Of a stretch of 64,000 bases of DNA, positions 57,161 to 64,000 are shown piece by piece; the stretch's first letter is position 1; each line of letters opens with the position of its first letter. Location of the stretch: positions 1 to 64,000 of the forward strand of contig NZ_MWQH01000011.1 in the NCBI RefSeq assembly GCF_002210295.1, in the 5' to 3' direction. Position numbers and translations under genes: made by a program. The stretch is from Fibrobacter sp. UWB5 (lineage in GTDB: Bacteria > Fibrobacterota > Fibrobacteria > Fibrobacterales > Fibrobacteraceae). The notes beneath the pieces are model-generated. The model was not told the origin of the DNA, did no database searches, and saw only the letters and a list, made by a program, of their open reading frames with translations.

Positions 57161-59038
57161 ATGCAGCGATTGTTAAAATTGAAAAAAGTGCTCAAGAACA
57201 GCATTTTGGCGACCTCCGTCGAAAATTTCAAGGGAATCAGGTCCGGAACCGCAAAATACCGCCACCTGACCGAAGACGAAATCCAGATTCTTGAAAAGAA
57301 CGGTAACCGCTCCGAATCTTGGGACAAGGTCATGGTCGAAGCCGACTTCGACCCGAACCGTATTATCCGTTCGTCGTTCATGGGCGAAGTCTACCTGCCC
57401 AAATTCTTCGGAACGCTTTTATTGCCGGGCGACGTGTCGTTCCCCACAGGCATTTACGACAGCCTTGTACACAATTGCTTTATCGAAAACGCGCTGGTCC
57501 ACAAGGTGGCCATGCTCAGCAACATTCTAGTGCGCAGCAGCGCCGTGGTGCAGAACGTGGGCTCGATTATCAGTAGCGGAAAAATCAGCTACATGATCGG
57601 AAACTCCATGCACGTGGGTAACGAAATGGGCGGCCGCAAAGTCGCCGTGTTCCCCGAAATTACCATGGAACTGGTCGAAGCGCAGCTGTTCCACAAGCCG
57701 GACCCCGAAGTCGCAGCAGCCTTCGACGAACAGCTCAAGGCCTACCGCGAAGAGACTGCACTCCCGTTCGGCGTAGTCGGCAAGGGTGCCGTCGTCTGCA
57801 ACACCAACATCATTCGTAACAGCTGGATCGGTGCCCACGCACGCATCGAGGGCGCCGAAAAAATCCGCAATTCCGTGGTGCTTTCTTCGCTCGAAGAACC
57901 GAGCCACGTTTACGATTCCGTGATTCTCGAAAATTCGAACGTGCAAAAGTCGGTCACCATTCACACCGGTGCCGAAGTTCAAGGCTCCGTGCTCATGAGC
58001 CGCACGACGGTCGCCTGCAAGGCCATCGTCAAGTCTTCGATTATTGCACCCTGCTGCCATATCGAAGAAGGCGAAGTCAACAGCTCTTATGTGGGCCCCA
58101 TGACCCAAATGCACCACCACTCGCTCTTGATTGCAGCCCTCTGGCCCGAAGGCTGCGGGAACCTCGGCTATGGCGCAAACGTGGGCAGCAACCACACCGG
58201 CCGTATGCCCGACCAAGAAGTCATGCCCGGCCAGGGAATGTTCTTTGGCCTCGGCGTGAACATCAAGTTCCCCGCGAACTACCGCGAATCGCCTTTCACC
58301 CTGATTGCAACCGGACTCACCACGCTCCCGCAGCGCGTGAAGTTCCCGTTCTCGCTGATTCGCCCGGGCGACCCGCAACTCGTGGGAGTGGCACCGCGCC
58401 TGAACGAAATCGTGCCGGGCTGGAATTACGCCCGCAACGCCTACGCACTCGATCGTAACCTTTACAAGTATTCGCTGCGCGGCAAGGGCATTGTGCCCGC
58501 CACCTTCTACAGCATCTTTAGCCCCGATACCGTGCGCTACGTTTACGACGCTTACCAGCGCCTGCAAGTAAATGCCATTCGCGACATTTACACCAAGGAA
58601 CACATCGACGGCCTCGGCGAAAACTTTATGCGCGAACGCATTCGCCAGCAGGCGATCAAGACGTACCAGGAATACATGGAACGTTACGCGCTCGAACAGA
58701 TTATCACTCTAGTCGTAAACGACCAGAACCTGCAAGCGCAACCCGTAAAGGAAATGCGCCGCATGGCCACCAACGACGCGAACAAGGACGTGATGCGCAT
58801 CGTGAGCTTGCCCGAAACGTTCGACGAATTGCTCAAGCGTTACCGCCAGCTCGAAAAGGACTGGTACGAACGCGTGACGCACGGACTCGACAAGGACAAC
58901 GAACGCGGCCGCCAGATTTTTGACGACTACGACAACGCGCACCCGATCGACAAGGGTTTCACCGAATGGGAAAAATCCCGCGTCGAAGAAAAGTTGCGCC
59001 GCCTGAATTCTATTGCCAAAACGAACAAGCCCGAATAG
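57161..59038 (+). CDS. DUF4954 protein, left-handed beta-helix
   Basis: A 625-residue cytoplasmic protein. Hexapeptide-type repeats run through about residues 110-330 (NCFIENALVHKVAMLSNILVRSSAVVQNVG; VVCNTNIIRNSWIGAHARIEGAEKIRNSVVLSS; SVTIHTGAEVQGSVLMSRTTVACKAIVKSSIIAPCCHIEEG). Conserved loops follow (YGANVGSNHTGRMPDQEVMPGQGMFFGLGVNIKFPANY) and a long C-terminal helical part (YQRLQVNAIRDIY, ALEQIITLVVNDQNL). This is the DUF4954 family, distantly related to sugar-nucleotide acyl/nucleotidyltransferases; biochemical role not established. The next gene begins 5 nt later. Confidence 0.88.
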   Translation: MQRLLKLKKVLKNSILATSVENFKGIRSGTAKYRHLTEDEIQILEKNGNRSESWDKVMVEADFDPNRIIRSSFMGEVYLPKFFGTLLLPGDVSFPTGIYDSLVHNCFIENALVHKVAMLSNILVRSSAVVQNVGSIISSGKISYMIGNSMHVGNEMGGRKVAVFPEITMELVEAQLFHKPDPEVAAAFDEQLKAYREETALPFGVVGKGAVVCNTNIIRNSWIGAHARIEGAEKIRNSVVLSSLEEPSHVYDSVILENSNVQKSVTIHTGAEVQGSVLMSRTTVACKAIVKSSIIAPCCHIEEGEVNSSYVGPMTQMHHHSLLIAALWPEGCGNLGYGANVGSNHTGRMPDQEVMPGQGMFFGLGVNIKFPANYRESPFTLIATGLTTLPQRVKFPFSLIRPGDPQLVGVAPRLNEIVPGWNYARNAYALDRNLYKYSLRGKGIVPATFYSIFSPDTVRYVYDAYQRLQVNAIRDIYTKEHIDGLGENFMRERIRQQAIKTYQEYMERYALEQIITLVVNDQNLQAQPVKEMRRMATNDANKDVMRIVSLPETFDELLKRYRQLEKDWYERVTHGLDKDNERGRQIFDDYDNAHPIDKGFTEWEKSRVEEKLRRLNSIAKTNKPE

Positions 59039-59043
59039 CTCTG

Positions 59044-59622
59044 ATGAGTTCTGCCACGCTGATACTCGCCTTATTGCTTGCCATTGAATTCGTGGCACGC
59101 CTCGTGCTTGAAATCCGCGAACGCAGGCTGACGCAAATGCGCGGCGGCATCTTTGCCGTACTGCGCCTGATTCCGCTATTGAACGACATCGTGCCGCTGC
59201 CTGAAAACCGCAAGGAGCCTGCCGAAAACGAATTCGTGAAAAAGCACGAAGAAGGCCATGCGAGCCTGCGTCACGGCATTTTGCGGAACCTCGCGAAAAT
59301 CGCCCTGTTGCTGTTGGCCGTGTGGCTATTCGCCTTCTTGCTTGCAAGCCACGGCATGTCGCTTGTGGAATCGGTTTTGTGGTTACACCTGGCCGCAATC
59401 CCATTCCGCATTCTATTCCATTTATATTGCTGGCACCAGGAATATGAAGCCGACCGCTACGCCTTCGAAAAACTCGGCAAAAAAGTCGCCAAGGCGGCCA
59501 TGCGAAACCTCGCCGAAAGCGAAATCCCGTACACAAAATTGTTCGCAGTCATTTACCGCGAACACCCGACTGTCGCCATTCGCAGTCAAAAAATTTTGAA
59601 CAAAGAAATTAAAGCCGCTTAA
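59044..59622 (+). CDS. M48-like integral membrane metalloprotease
   Basis: A 192-residue membrane protein. Zinc motif HEEGH (68-72; HExxH) and a second-ligand motif EYEAD (133-137) match the M48/HtpX pattern. Hydrophobic segments flank the site (LILALLLAIEFVARLVL; IALLLLAVWLFAFLLASHG; LHLAAIPFRILFHLYCW). ATG 59044 is used; an in-frame extension to 58966 overlaps the upstream gene. It is shorter than HtpX (about 290), so it is a minimal variant probably acting in membrane protein quality control. Likely cotranscribed with the DUF4954 gene. Confidence 0.8.
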   Translation: MSSATLILALLLAIEFVARLVLEIRERRLTQMRGGIFAVLRLIPLLNDIVPLPENRKEPAENEFVKKHEEGHASLRHGILRNLAKIALLLLAVWLFAFLLASHGMSLVESVLWLHLAAIPFRILFHLYCWHQEYEADRYAFEKLGKKVAKAAMRNLAESEIPYTKLFAVIYREHPTVAIRSQKILNKEIKAA

Positions 59623-59632
59623 TCAAAACGGC

Positions 59633-60976
59633 TTAAATCACGCGCGGGCGGCGACCCAATGCGAGAATCACGGCATTCACCACGAACGCGGCAATCATCA
59701 AGATATCCCCGGTATGCGAGCCAAGCGAACCCGGTAACGCCGGACACAGTTTACCCGCGAGCGCCAAGATTCCGCCCGCCACAATGGCGGCCCCCACAAA
59801 CTTGGGCTTAGCCTTAAGGCCCAAAAGTCCCCACAGAATCGGCACCGTAAACGCACCCGCATAAACCGCAAGCGCCAAAAGCAAGGTGCCGATGATATCG
59901 GTAAATACAAGCGCCAGAATCAAGGCAAGCAATCCGTTCATCAAGATCACCACGCGGGCCTGGAGCAGCGAAGGCTTGCTGCACAACCCGTTAATGATAA
60001 TGGAACTGCTCAACAGCGTGGTATCGGCACTGCTCAGCACCACGCTCAAAAGCGCAAGCGCAAATATCGGCAAAAGCGCTGGCGGCAATACCGCATTGGC
60101 AATCGCCGTAATGCGGGCGCCCTGCACGCCTGCGAGGCTCACGCCGTAAACCGCCAGGAACCCGATTACGAATGCAACGGGAATCAAGACGCACGCCGCC
60201 ATACCGATCGCCTTCTTGGCAGTTGCTGCATCTTTCGCGCAAAACATGCGGCTGTAAATGTCGGGGCCCGCCGTGTACGTGGTGCCGTAAGTGAGAATCA
60301 AAAGGAACAAGTCGAGCGGCGTGAAATTCGTATTGAACGGGAACTTGGGCGCCACACTCGTCGTGGCGCTTGCCACCACACTGCCTAACTCGCCGCCGCC
60401 AAACTTCGCAAAGCCCGCAAGCAACAAGAGTCCCGCGATAATCAGGCATGCCTGCATAAAGTCGGTGCGCAAAATCGAAACCTGGCCGCCCGCAAGCGTG
60501 TAACCCGTAAACACCGCCGCCGACACAATCGCCGCCGTGGTATAACCCATCGAGGTAAACGTCATCAGGAGCTTGGCCGACGCAATAATCTGGGCAGCCA
60601 CAATGCCCGTCCACGCCACCGGAATCACGAAAGAAGCGACCAGACGCGGGCCCTTGCCGTACAAGTTTTCAACCAAGTCCGGCAAAGCGTATTTGCCATG
60701 GCTGTAGGCACGCCCCGCAAACGGAATCAGCGCCAGCAGGCCAAGCGCACCCACTAGCATGAACCAGCTCGCGGCCCCGCCGAGTTTTGCGCCGCTATCG
60801 ACGGCGCCAATCACGGCCGACCCGCCAAGAATCGTCGCCACGAGGCTACCGGCTACCGCCTTCGCCGACGCCCCTTTGCGCGCCACGAAAAAATCGGGAA
60901 TGTCCTTTACGCGCCGCGCACTGCGCACCGCAATCGCAATCAAAAACACCAAGTAGATAATTAAGGCAATATTCAT
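59633..60976 (-). CDS. Sodium:solute symporter family protein
   Basis: A 447-residue inner-membrane carrier of the SSS family (TC 2.A.21) with about 13 hydrophobic segments. Typical features: DFFVARKGASAKAVAGSLVATILGGSAVIGAVDSGAKLGGAAS near the start (first discontinuous helix), YGKGPRLVASFVIPVAWTG, and GGQVSILRTDFMQACLIIAG (family pattern GG..AV..TD..Q). It imports a small solute with sodium; substrate unknown. The start is ATG 60976; the frame continues to 61012 through a palindromic repeat. Convergent with the protease gene, 10 nt away. Confidence 0.9.
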   Translation of the reverse strand: MNIALIIYLVFLIAIAVRSARRVKDIPDFFVARKGASAKAVAGSLVATILGGSAVIGAVDSGAKLGGAASWFMLVGALGLLALIPFAGRAYSHGKYALPDLVENLYGKGPRLVASFVIPVAWTGIVAAQIIASAKLLMTFTSMGYTTAAIVSAAVFTGYTLAGGQVSILRTDFMQACLIIAGLLLLAGFAKFGGGELGSVVASATTSVAPKFPFNTNFTPLDLFLLILTYGTTYTAGPDIYSRMFCAKDAATAKKAIGMAACVLIPVAFVIGFLAVYGVSLAGVQGARITAIANAVLPPALLPIFALALLSVVLSSADTTLLSSSIIINGLCSKPSLLQARVVILMNGLLALILALVFTDIIGTLLLALAVYAGAFTVPILWGLLGLKAKPKFVGAAIVAGGILALAGKLCPALPGSLGSHTGDILMIAAFVVNAVILALGRRPRVI

Positions 60977-60986
60977 GTTTTCTGTC

Positions 60987-61006
60987 ATGCCCGCAACAGC
61001 GGGCAT
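60987..61006. repeat. Short palindromic repeat ahead of the symporter gene
   Basis: ATGCCCGC, loop AACA, GCGGGCAT (8-bp perfect stem), 10 nt upstream of the start codon. A common dispersed TGCCCGC-type repeat rather than a terminator (no T tract). Confidence 0.55.
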
Positions 61007-61036
61007 CTCCATTTTTAAAATTTAAAAAAAGGCTAA

Positions 61037-61073
61037 AGATTGCTTCGCCCCTTTCAGGGACTCGCAATGACGT
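61037..61073. repeat. REP-like repeat (GATTGCTTCG ... CGCAATGACG)
   Basis: AGATTGCTTCGCCCCTTTCA followed by GGGACTCGCAATGACGT. It is the same class as the copy embedded in the binding-protein gene at 44686-44715, and forms an imperfect hairpin between two minus-strand genes. Confidence 0.6.
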
Positions 61074-61077
61074 GAAT

Positions 61078-62088
61078 CTAGAATTTCCGGCTCATGACAA
61101 ACATGACCGTGCGCAAGTCCCATTCGCTCCCCACCTGCTTTTGCAGCAATTCTTCGGTGGTCGGGTAGCGGCGATTTTCGAACTTGCGGTCGCGCGAGAC
61201 AGACGCCATGAGCATGCCGTTCCATTTTTCGCTTACCTTAATCGAGGCCATCGGAGTTATACTCACCGTTATGAAACCCGGATTGTAATCCTTGTAAGCC
61301 TTGTCAAAATCATATTCGTGCTTGAAGCCGCTCGCATTTACCGAAAGCATCGCCATGGGCACGCGCTCGAACGGCATCATGTAAATGAGCGTACCGCCGT
61401 ACTTGTACTTGAATCCGTTCACCATGTTTTCGTTGCCGGCCTTCCACACCTCTTTATCGTCTGCACCTGTATACGCAGAATACTTGAGTTCCGCCGTTCC
61501 CTTCAGAATAATCTTGGTCCAGTCGCTCTTGGGCAAGAACGCGAGCAGCGGAATCGTGAGCGCCGTATGGTAACGCATGCCATATGCGTACTGCGTAAAC
61601 ATGGCATCTTGCCGGTAGTTCCTTTTTTCAGTATCGTACACGCCCATGAATGTCGCGGTTTCGCCATAGTTCAGCGCCGTCCCCGTATTTGCTTCGGCGC
61701 CAAGTTCCAGCAAGTGCATCAATTCAATTGCGGCATCCAGTTTTAGGCCAACCCCGGCAAAGTTCACATCGCCTGCCGCCAGGCCCTTAAAGCTCAGCAG
61801 TTTGCCGAAATCCTGTTGCACCTTAAAATGGTACGTGTACGCGGGCACCGCAAACGCGAAGAATGGCCAGTTGTGCAAGGTCTCTGAATTCCTGAGCGAA
61901 TTATGCGGCAACAACAAAGCGGCAATCGAAAACACGCCCTCGCGCGAAGTCTTGAGCCCAGTGCTATCGGCCACGGCAACGGAATCTTTCTTGACTGCCG
62001 AGCTGTCGGCGGTTTCGGCGGCAACGGCGAACGCGGCGCCAAACAGCACCATTACGAACACCAGCTTGCAAATTTTTCGCCAAGACAT
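61078..62088 (-). CDS. Exported outer-membrane-like protein
   Basis: A 336-residue protein. Start ATG 62088 (MSWRKICKLVFVMVLFGAAFAVAA) gives a signal peptide; a frame extension to 62163 does not. A Ser/Val/Asp linker follows (TADSSAVKKDSVAVADS). The mature part has long alternating strands (AAGDVNFAGVGLKLDAAIELMHLLELGAEANTGTALNY; TKIILKGTAELKYSAYTG; GMLMASVSRDRKFENR) and a terminal LRTVMFVMSRKF with final Phe. It is best read as an outer-membrane barrel; family not recognised. Divergent from the BatD-like gene by about 85 bp. Confidence 0.75.
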   Translation of the reverse strand: MSWRKICKLVFVMVLFGAAFAVAAETADSSAVKKDSVAVADSTGLKTSREGVFSIAALLLPHNSLRNSETLHNWPFFAFAVPAYTYHFKVQQDFGKLLSFKGLAAGDVNFAGVGLKLDAAIELMHLLELGAEANTGTALNYGETATFMGVYDTEKRNYRQDAMFTQYAYGMRYHTALTIPLLAFLPKSDWTKIILKGTAELKYSAYTGADDKEVWKAGNENMVNGFKYKYGGTLIYMMPFERVPMAMLSVNASGFKHEYDFDKAYKDYNPGFITVSITPMASIKVSEKWNGMLMASVSRDRKFENRRYPTTEELLQKQVGSEWDLRTVMFVMSRKF

Positions 62089-62173
62089 AAGCCTTGGGGA
62101 ATATAGATAAACATCCCGCCCAAGTTGCCCCGCATACCCCAAAATTTGTATATTCTTGAGCACAGAGGTTTAT

Positions 62174-63172
62174 ATGTCTCGAATTTTTAGCTCTCTCGCA
62201 ATTCTTTTTACCGCAATCGCATTTTGTGCCACAAGCGCCCTCGCCTTCGACGTATCGGTCAAGGCAAACGTCGATAACGCCCAGGTGTTCGTGGGCGACA
62301 TGTTCAATTACGAAATCCAGGTAGTGGCCCCCGAAAACGCAATCGTCGACTTGCCGAGCTTTGTCGGAAACCTCGGCAGTTTCGAAGTCAAGGAAATGAA
62401 GAACGAAAAGGTGACCGAAGGCATGCCCAAGGGCACCGCCAAATTCACCTGGCTCGCAACGCTCAACACCTTCGTGAGCGGCGACTTCCTGATCGCACCG
62501 CAGCAAGTGAACGCCGTCGTCGGTAGCGACACCGTCAAGGTAAGCACCGACCCCGTGGCCGTCAAGGTTTCTACCCGCACCACCGGCGAAGAAGAAGACA
62601 TTATCGAAGTCGAAGACCCGCTCGACGACCCGCGACTCCCGCAGTGGCTCTACATCGTGCTGATTGTGGTAGGCGTGCTGTTGCTCGTGTTCCTCGGCTG
62701 GTTCTTGCATAAAAAGTTTGCCAAGCGTGGCGAAGCCCCGAGGCTCCCGCCGTACGAAGAAGCGGTGCTCGCCCTCAAGGAACTCCGTCAGAAGAATTAC
62801 CTCGCCGAAGGGAACCAGGGCGACTACTTTATGGCACTCGGGTTCATTACCCGCCGCTATATCGAGCGCCGTTTCGAAGTCGATATTCTGGATGCCACCG
62901 TGGCCGAACTCAAGCAGCGCATGGCGCACGTGGCAGGCCTTCCGCAGGCCTACAAGGAATCGGTCGTGACGCTTGCCGTCGAAACCGAACCGGTCAAGTT
63001 TGCCAAGATGAAACTTGAAGGCGAACGCTGCCGTTTCTGGGACGAATGGGCCGACCGCCTTTTGGAAGATACAAAGCCCACGCCGGAAGAGGAACAGGAC
63101 AAAAAGGATGCGCTCAAGGCAGCGGTACAAACCGTAAAGGCAGAACGCGCCAAGGCCAGCAAGAAATTATAG
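62174..63172 (+). CDS. BatD/DUF4381-like membrane protein
   Basis: A 332-residue protein. ATG 62174 (AGAGG upstream); signal peptide to SALA. Residues about 25-150 form a beta-sandwich domain (FDVSVKANVDNAQVFVGDMFNYEIQVV) like BatD oxygen-tolerance-type proteins. A membrane helix (WLYIVLIVVGVLLLVFLGWFL) is followed by a cytoplasmic DUF4381-like helical part (YEEAVLALKELRQKNYLAEGNQGDYFMALGFITRRYIERRF). The C-terminus is a charged coil. Bat proteins normally sit with MoxR ATPase and VWA genes, which are not in this window to the left; the flank on the right is opposite strand. Confidence 0.82.
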   Translation: MSRIFSSLAILFTAIAFCATSALAFDVSVKANVDNAQVFVGDMFNYEIQVVAPENAIVDLPSFVGNLGSFEVKEMKNEKVTEGMPKGTAKFTWLATLNTFVSGDFLIAPQQVNAVVGSDTVKVSTDPVAVKVSTRTTGEEEDIIEVEDPLDDPRLPQWLYIVLIVVGVLLLVFLGWFLHKKFAKRGEAPRLPPYEEAVLALKELRQKNYLAEGNQGDYFMALGFITRRYIERRFEVDILDATVAELKQRMAHVAGLPQAYKESVVTLAVETEPVKFAKMKLEGERCRFWDEWADRLLEDTKPTPEEEQDKKDALKAAVQTVKAERAKASKKL

Positions 63173-63185
63173 ACTAGCGGATTGT

Positions 63186-64000
63186 TTATTCCAAGGCGTA
63201 GCTCACAAAAGCGAACCTCTGGCTATCGGGCGCCCAGGAATTCACGTTAATCGTGCCCTGACCGCCGAACAATTTCAACAACGTGCGCGGCTTGCTCCAG
63301 CCGCTTGCATCGCTGCCTGTCATCAGGCGGATTTCGACATCTTTATTCGGAACATGGTCGCCCGGGCGCACATCACTTTCGTGATATGCGATCATGACCA
63401 CCTTCTTGCGGTCCGGCGAAATATGCGGGAACCAGGTATTCCAATGCGGGTCGTCGGTCATTTGCGTCTGTTCGGAACCGTCGGCCTTCATGCGCCAAGC
63501 CTGCATGCGGCCCGTGCGCACCGAATTGAACCAAATGTATTCGCCGTCGCAGTCGTATTCCGGGCCGTCATTTAACCCGAGCGCGCTTGTCAGCTGCGTC
63601 TCGTTACCGCCCGCGGCAGGAATCGTGTAAATGTCGTATTCGCCATTGCGTTCGGCGCAGTAGGCTAGCGTCTTGCCATCAGTCGTAATGCCGTGCAAGT
63701 AACTCGGCGCAAGAGGCGTCACCAGTTCCGGCATGCGGCCATCAAAGTAAACCCTGTAAATGCGAGAAAGGCCGTCTTCTTTGGTGTGGTGGCTTACATA
63801 AAGGCCCGAACCGTCAGAAGCGAGCACGTGGTCGTTATTGCAGTTGTCCACAAAGAAACTCGGCACTTCGGTAATCGAGCCGCTCTCCAGTTCGTACTTG
63901 TAAATTCGGCCTTCGCTGTTGTAAGTCAAGAACTTCCCGTCGGCACTCCAGTTCGGCGCCTCGATCACCTTGTCAAATTCCTTGAGCAACGTCGTCTTGC
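63186..64000 (-). CDS. TolB-like beta-propeller protein, 5' end outside window
   Basis: At least 271 residues; the frame is open to the window edge, so the start is missing. WD40-like PD40 repeats are clear: IEAPNWSADGKFLTYNSEGRIYKYEL, YDIYTIPAAGGNETQLTS, DGPEYDCDGEYIWFNSVRTGRMQAWRMKADGSEQTQMTDD, TWFPHISPDRKKVVMIAYH and VNSWAPDSQRFAFVSY. Proteins of this kind form a six-bladed propeller, periplasmic in TolB or a cytoplasmic or secreted binding module elsewhere. The visible part contains no signal peptide. Convergent with the BatD-like gene, 13 nt away. Confidence 0.88.
   Translation of the reverse strand, partial: KTTLLKEFDKVIEAPNWSADGKFLTYNSEGRIYKYELESGSITEVPSFFVDNCNNDHVLASDGSGLYVSHHTKEDGLSRIYRVYFDGRMPELVTPLAPSYLHGITTDGKTLAYCAERNGEYDIYTIPAAGGNETQLTSALGLNDGPEYDCDGEYIWFNSVRTGRMQAWRMKADGSEQTQMTDDPHWNTWFPHISPDRKKVVMIAYHESDVRPGDHVPNKDVEIRLMTGSDASGWSKPRTLLKLFGGQGTINVNSWAPDSQRFAFVSYALE

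Noticed and set aside
1-64000. tRNA or rRNA genes
   Set aside because: No T-loop/anticodon-arm patterns or rRNA-like conserved blocks were noticed in the spacers. A covariance-model scan was not possible.

Overview
The window is a Fibrobacter-type chromosome segment. Evidence: several lipoproteins carry the Fibrobacter-specific paralogous domain (FISUMP; core motifs WMTRNLN, GRLYTWAQAM and CP.GTHLPS). Plant-wall hydrolases are present as lipoproteins or secreted enzymes (GH10, GH11 and two GH45). There is a PorV/PorQ-like outer-membrane protein, a Dcu-type C4-dicarboxylate carrier that fits succinate export, and rubrerythrin, which fits an anaerobe. No rRNA, tRNA or CRISPR array was seen.

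Layout. 0-7.8 kb is accessory DNA: an AT-rich trio of unknown genes, an IS3-like palindromic scar, a 19-residue tandem-repeat (beta-flower-like) gene between 12-bp inverted repeats, a solitary AAA ATPase, a GNAT gene whose first codons look frameshifted, an AAA_14/DUF4143 ATPase behind three 33-bp repeats, a cupin gene and a shortened AraC regulator. 7.8-24 kb is mainly core: outer-membrane proteins, an SGNH hydrolase, murJ, a phosphohexomutase, FISUMP lipoproteins, GH10 xylanase, rubrerythrin, Dcu carrier, dxs and a DUF4434 protein. 23.7-31.7 kb mixes a GH11 xylanase and a Cys/His repeat microprotein with a defence-like island. That island holds a B12-type radical SAM protein, a radical-SAM-fold protein lacking its Cys motif and resembling viperin, a HicA-like small protein, an HTH regulator with an OLD-like ATPase, and a second AAA_14/DUF4143 ATPase, again behind three 33-bp repeats.

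31.6-48.2 kb is mostly on the minus strand: two coupled FISUMP lipoproteins, lysC, a receiver-less sigma-54 activator, a PorV-like protein, tandem GH45 lipoproteins (one lacking the usual catalytic acid), purM, a cNMP-binding/DUF4388 protein, a metal/cobalamin-type binding lipoprotein, a NYN-like protein and a TPR-like protein. 48.24-48.70 kb is an AT-rich gap with a cluster of DnaA-box-like sequences. 49-64 kb carries an LpoA/Peripla_BP_6-type lipoprotein, a minimal nucleotidyltransferase, a metallophosphoesterase, a four-gene Cys-rich envelope operon, a GT4 glycosyltransferase, a DUF4954 left-handed beta-helix protein, an M48-like membrane protease, a sodium:solute symporter, a BatD-like protein and the 3' part of a TolB-like propeller gene.

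How the parts fit. The core reads as envelope biogenesis and fibre degradation: surface hydrolases and FISUMP lipoproteins, an outer-membrane secretion partner, MurJ, an SSS uptake carrier and a dicarboxylate carrier. The two accessory islands carry the most unusual signals. The strongest is the exact 33-bp-period triple repeat placed directly upstream of both unrelated-locus AAA_14/DUF4143 ATPase genes. The second is the three-gene radical-SAM / viperin-like / HicA-like cassette.
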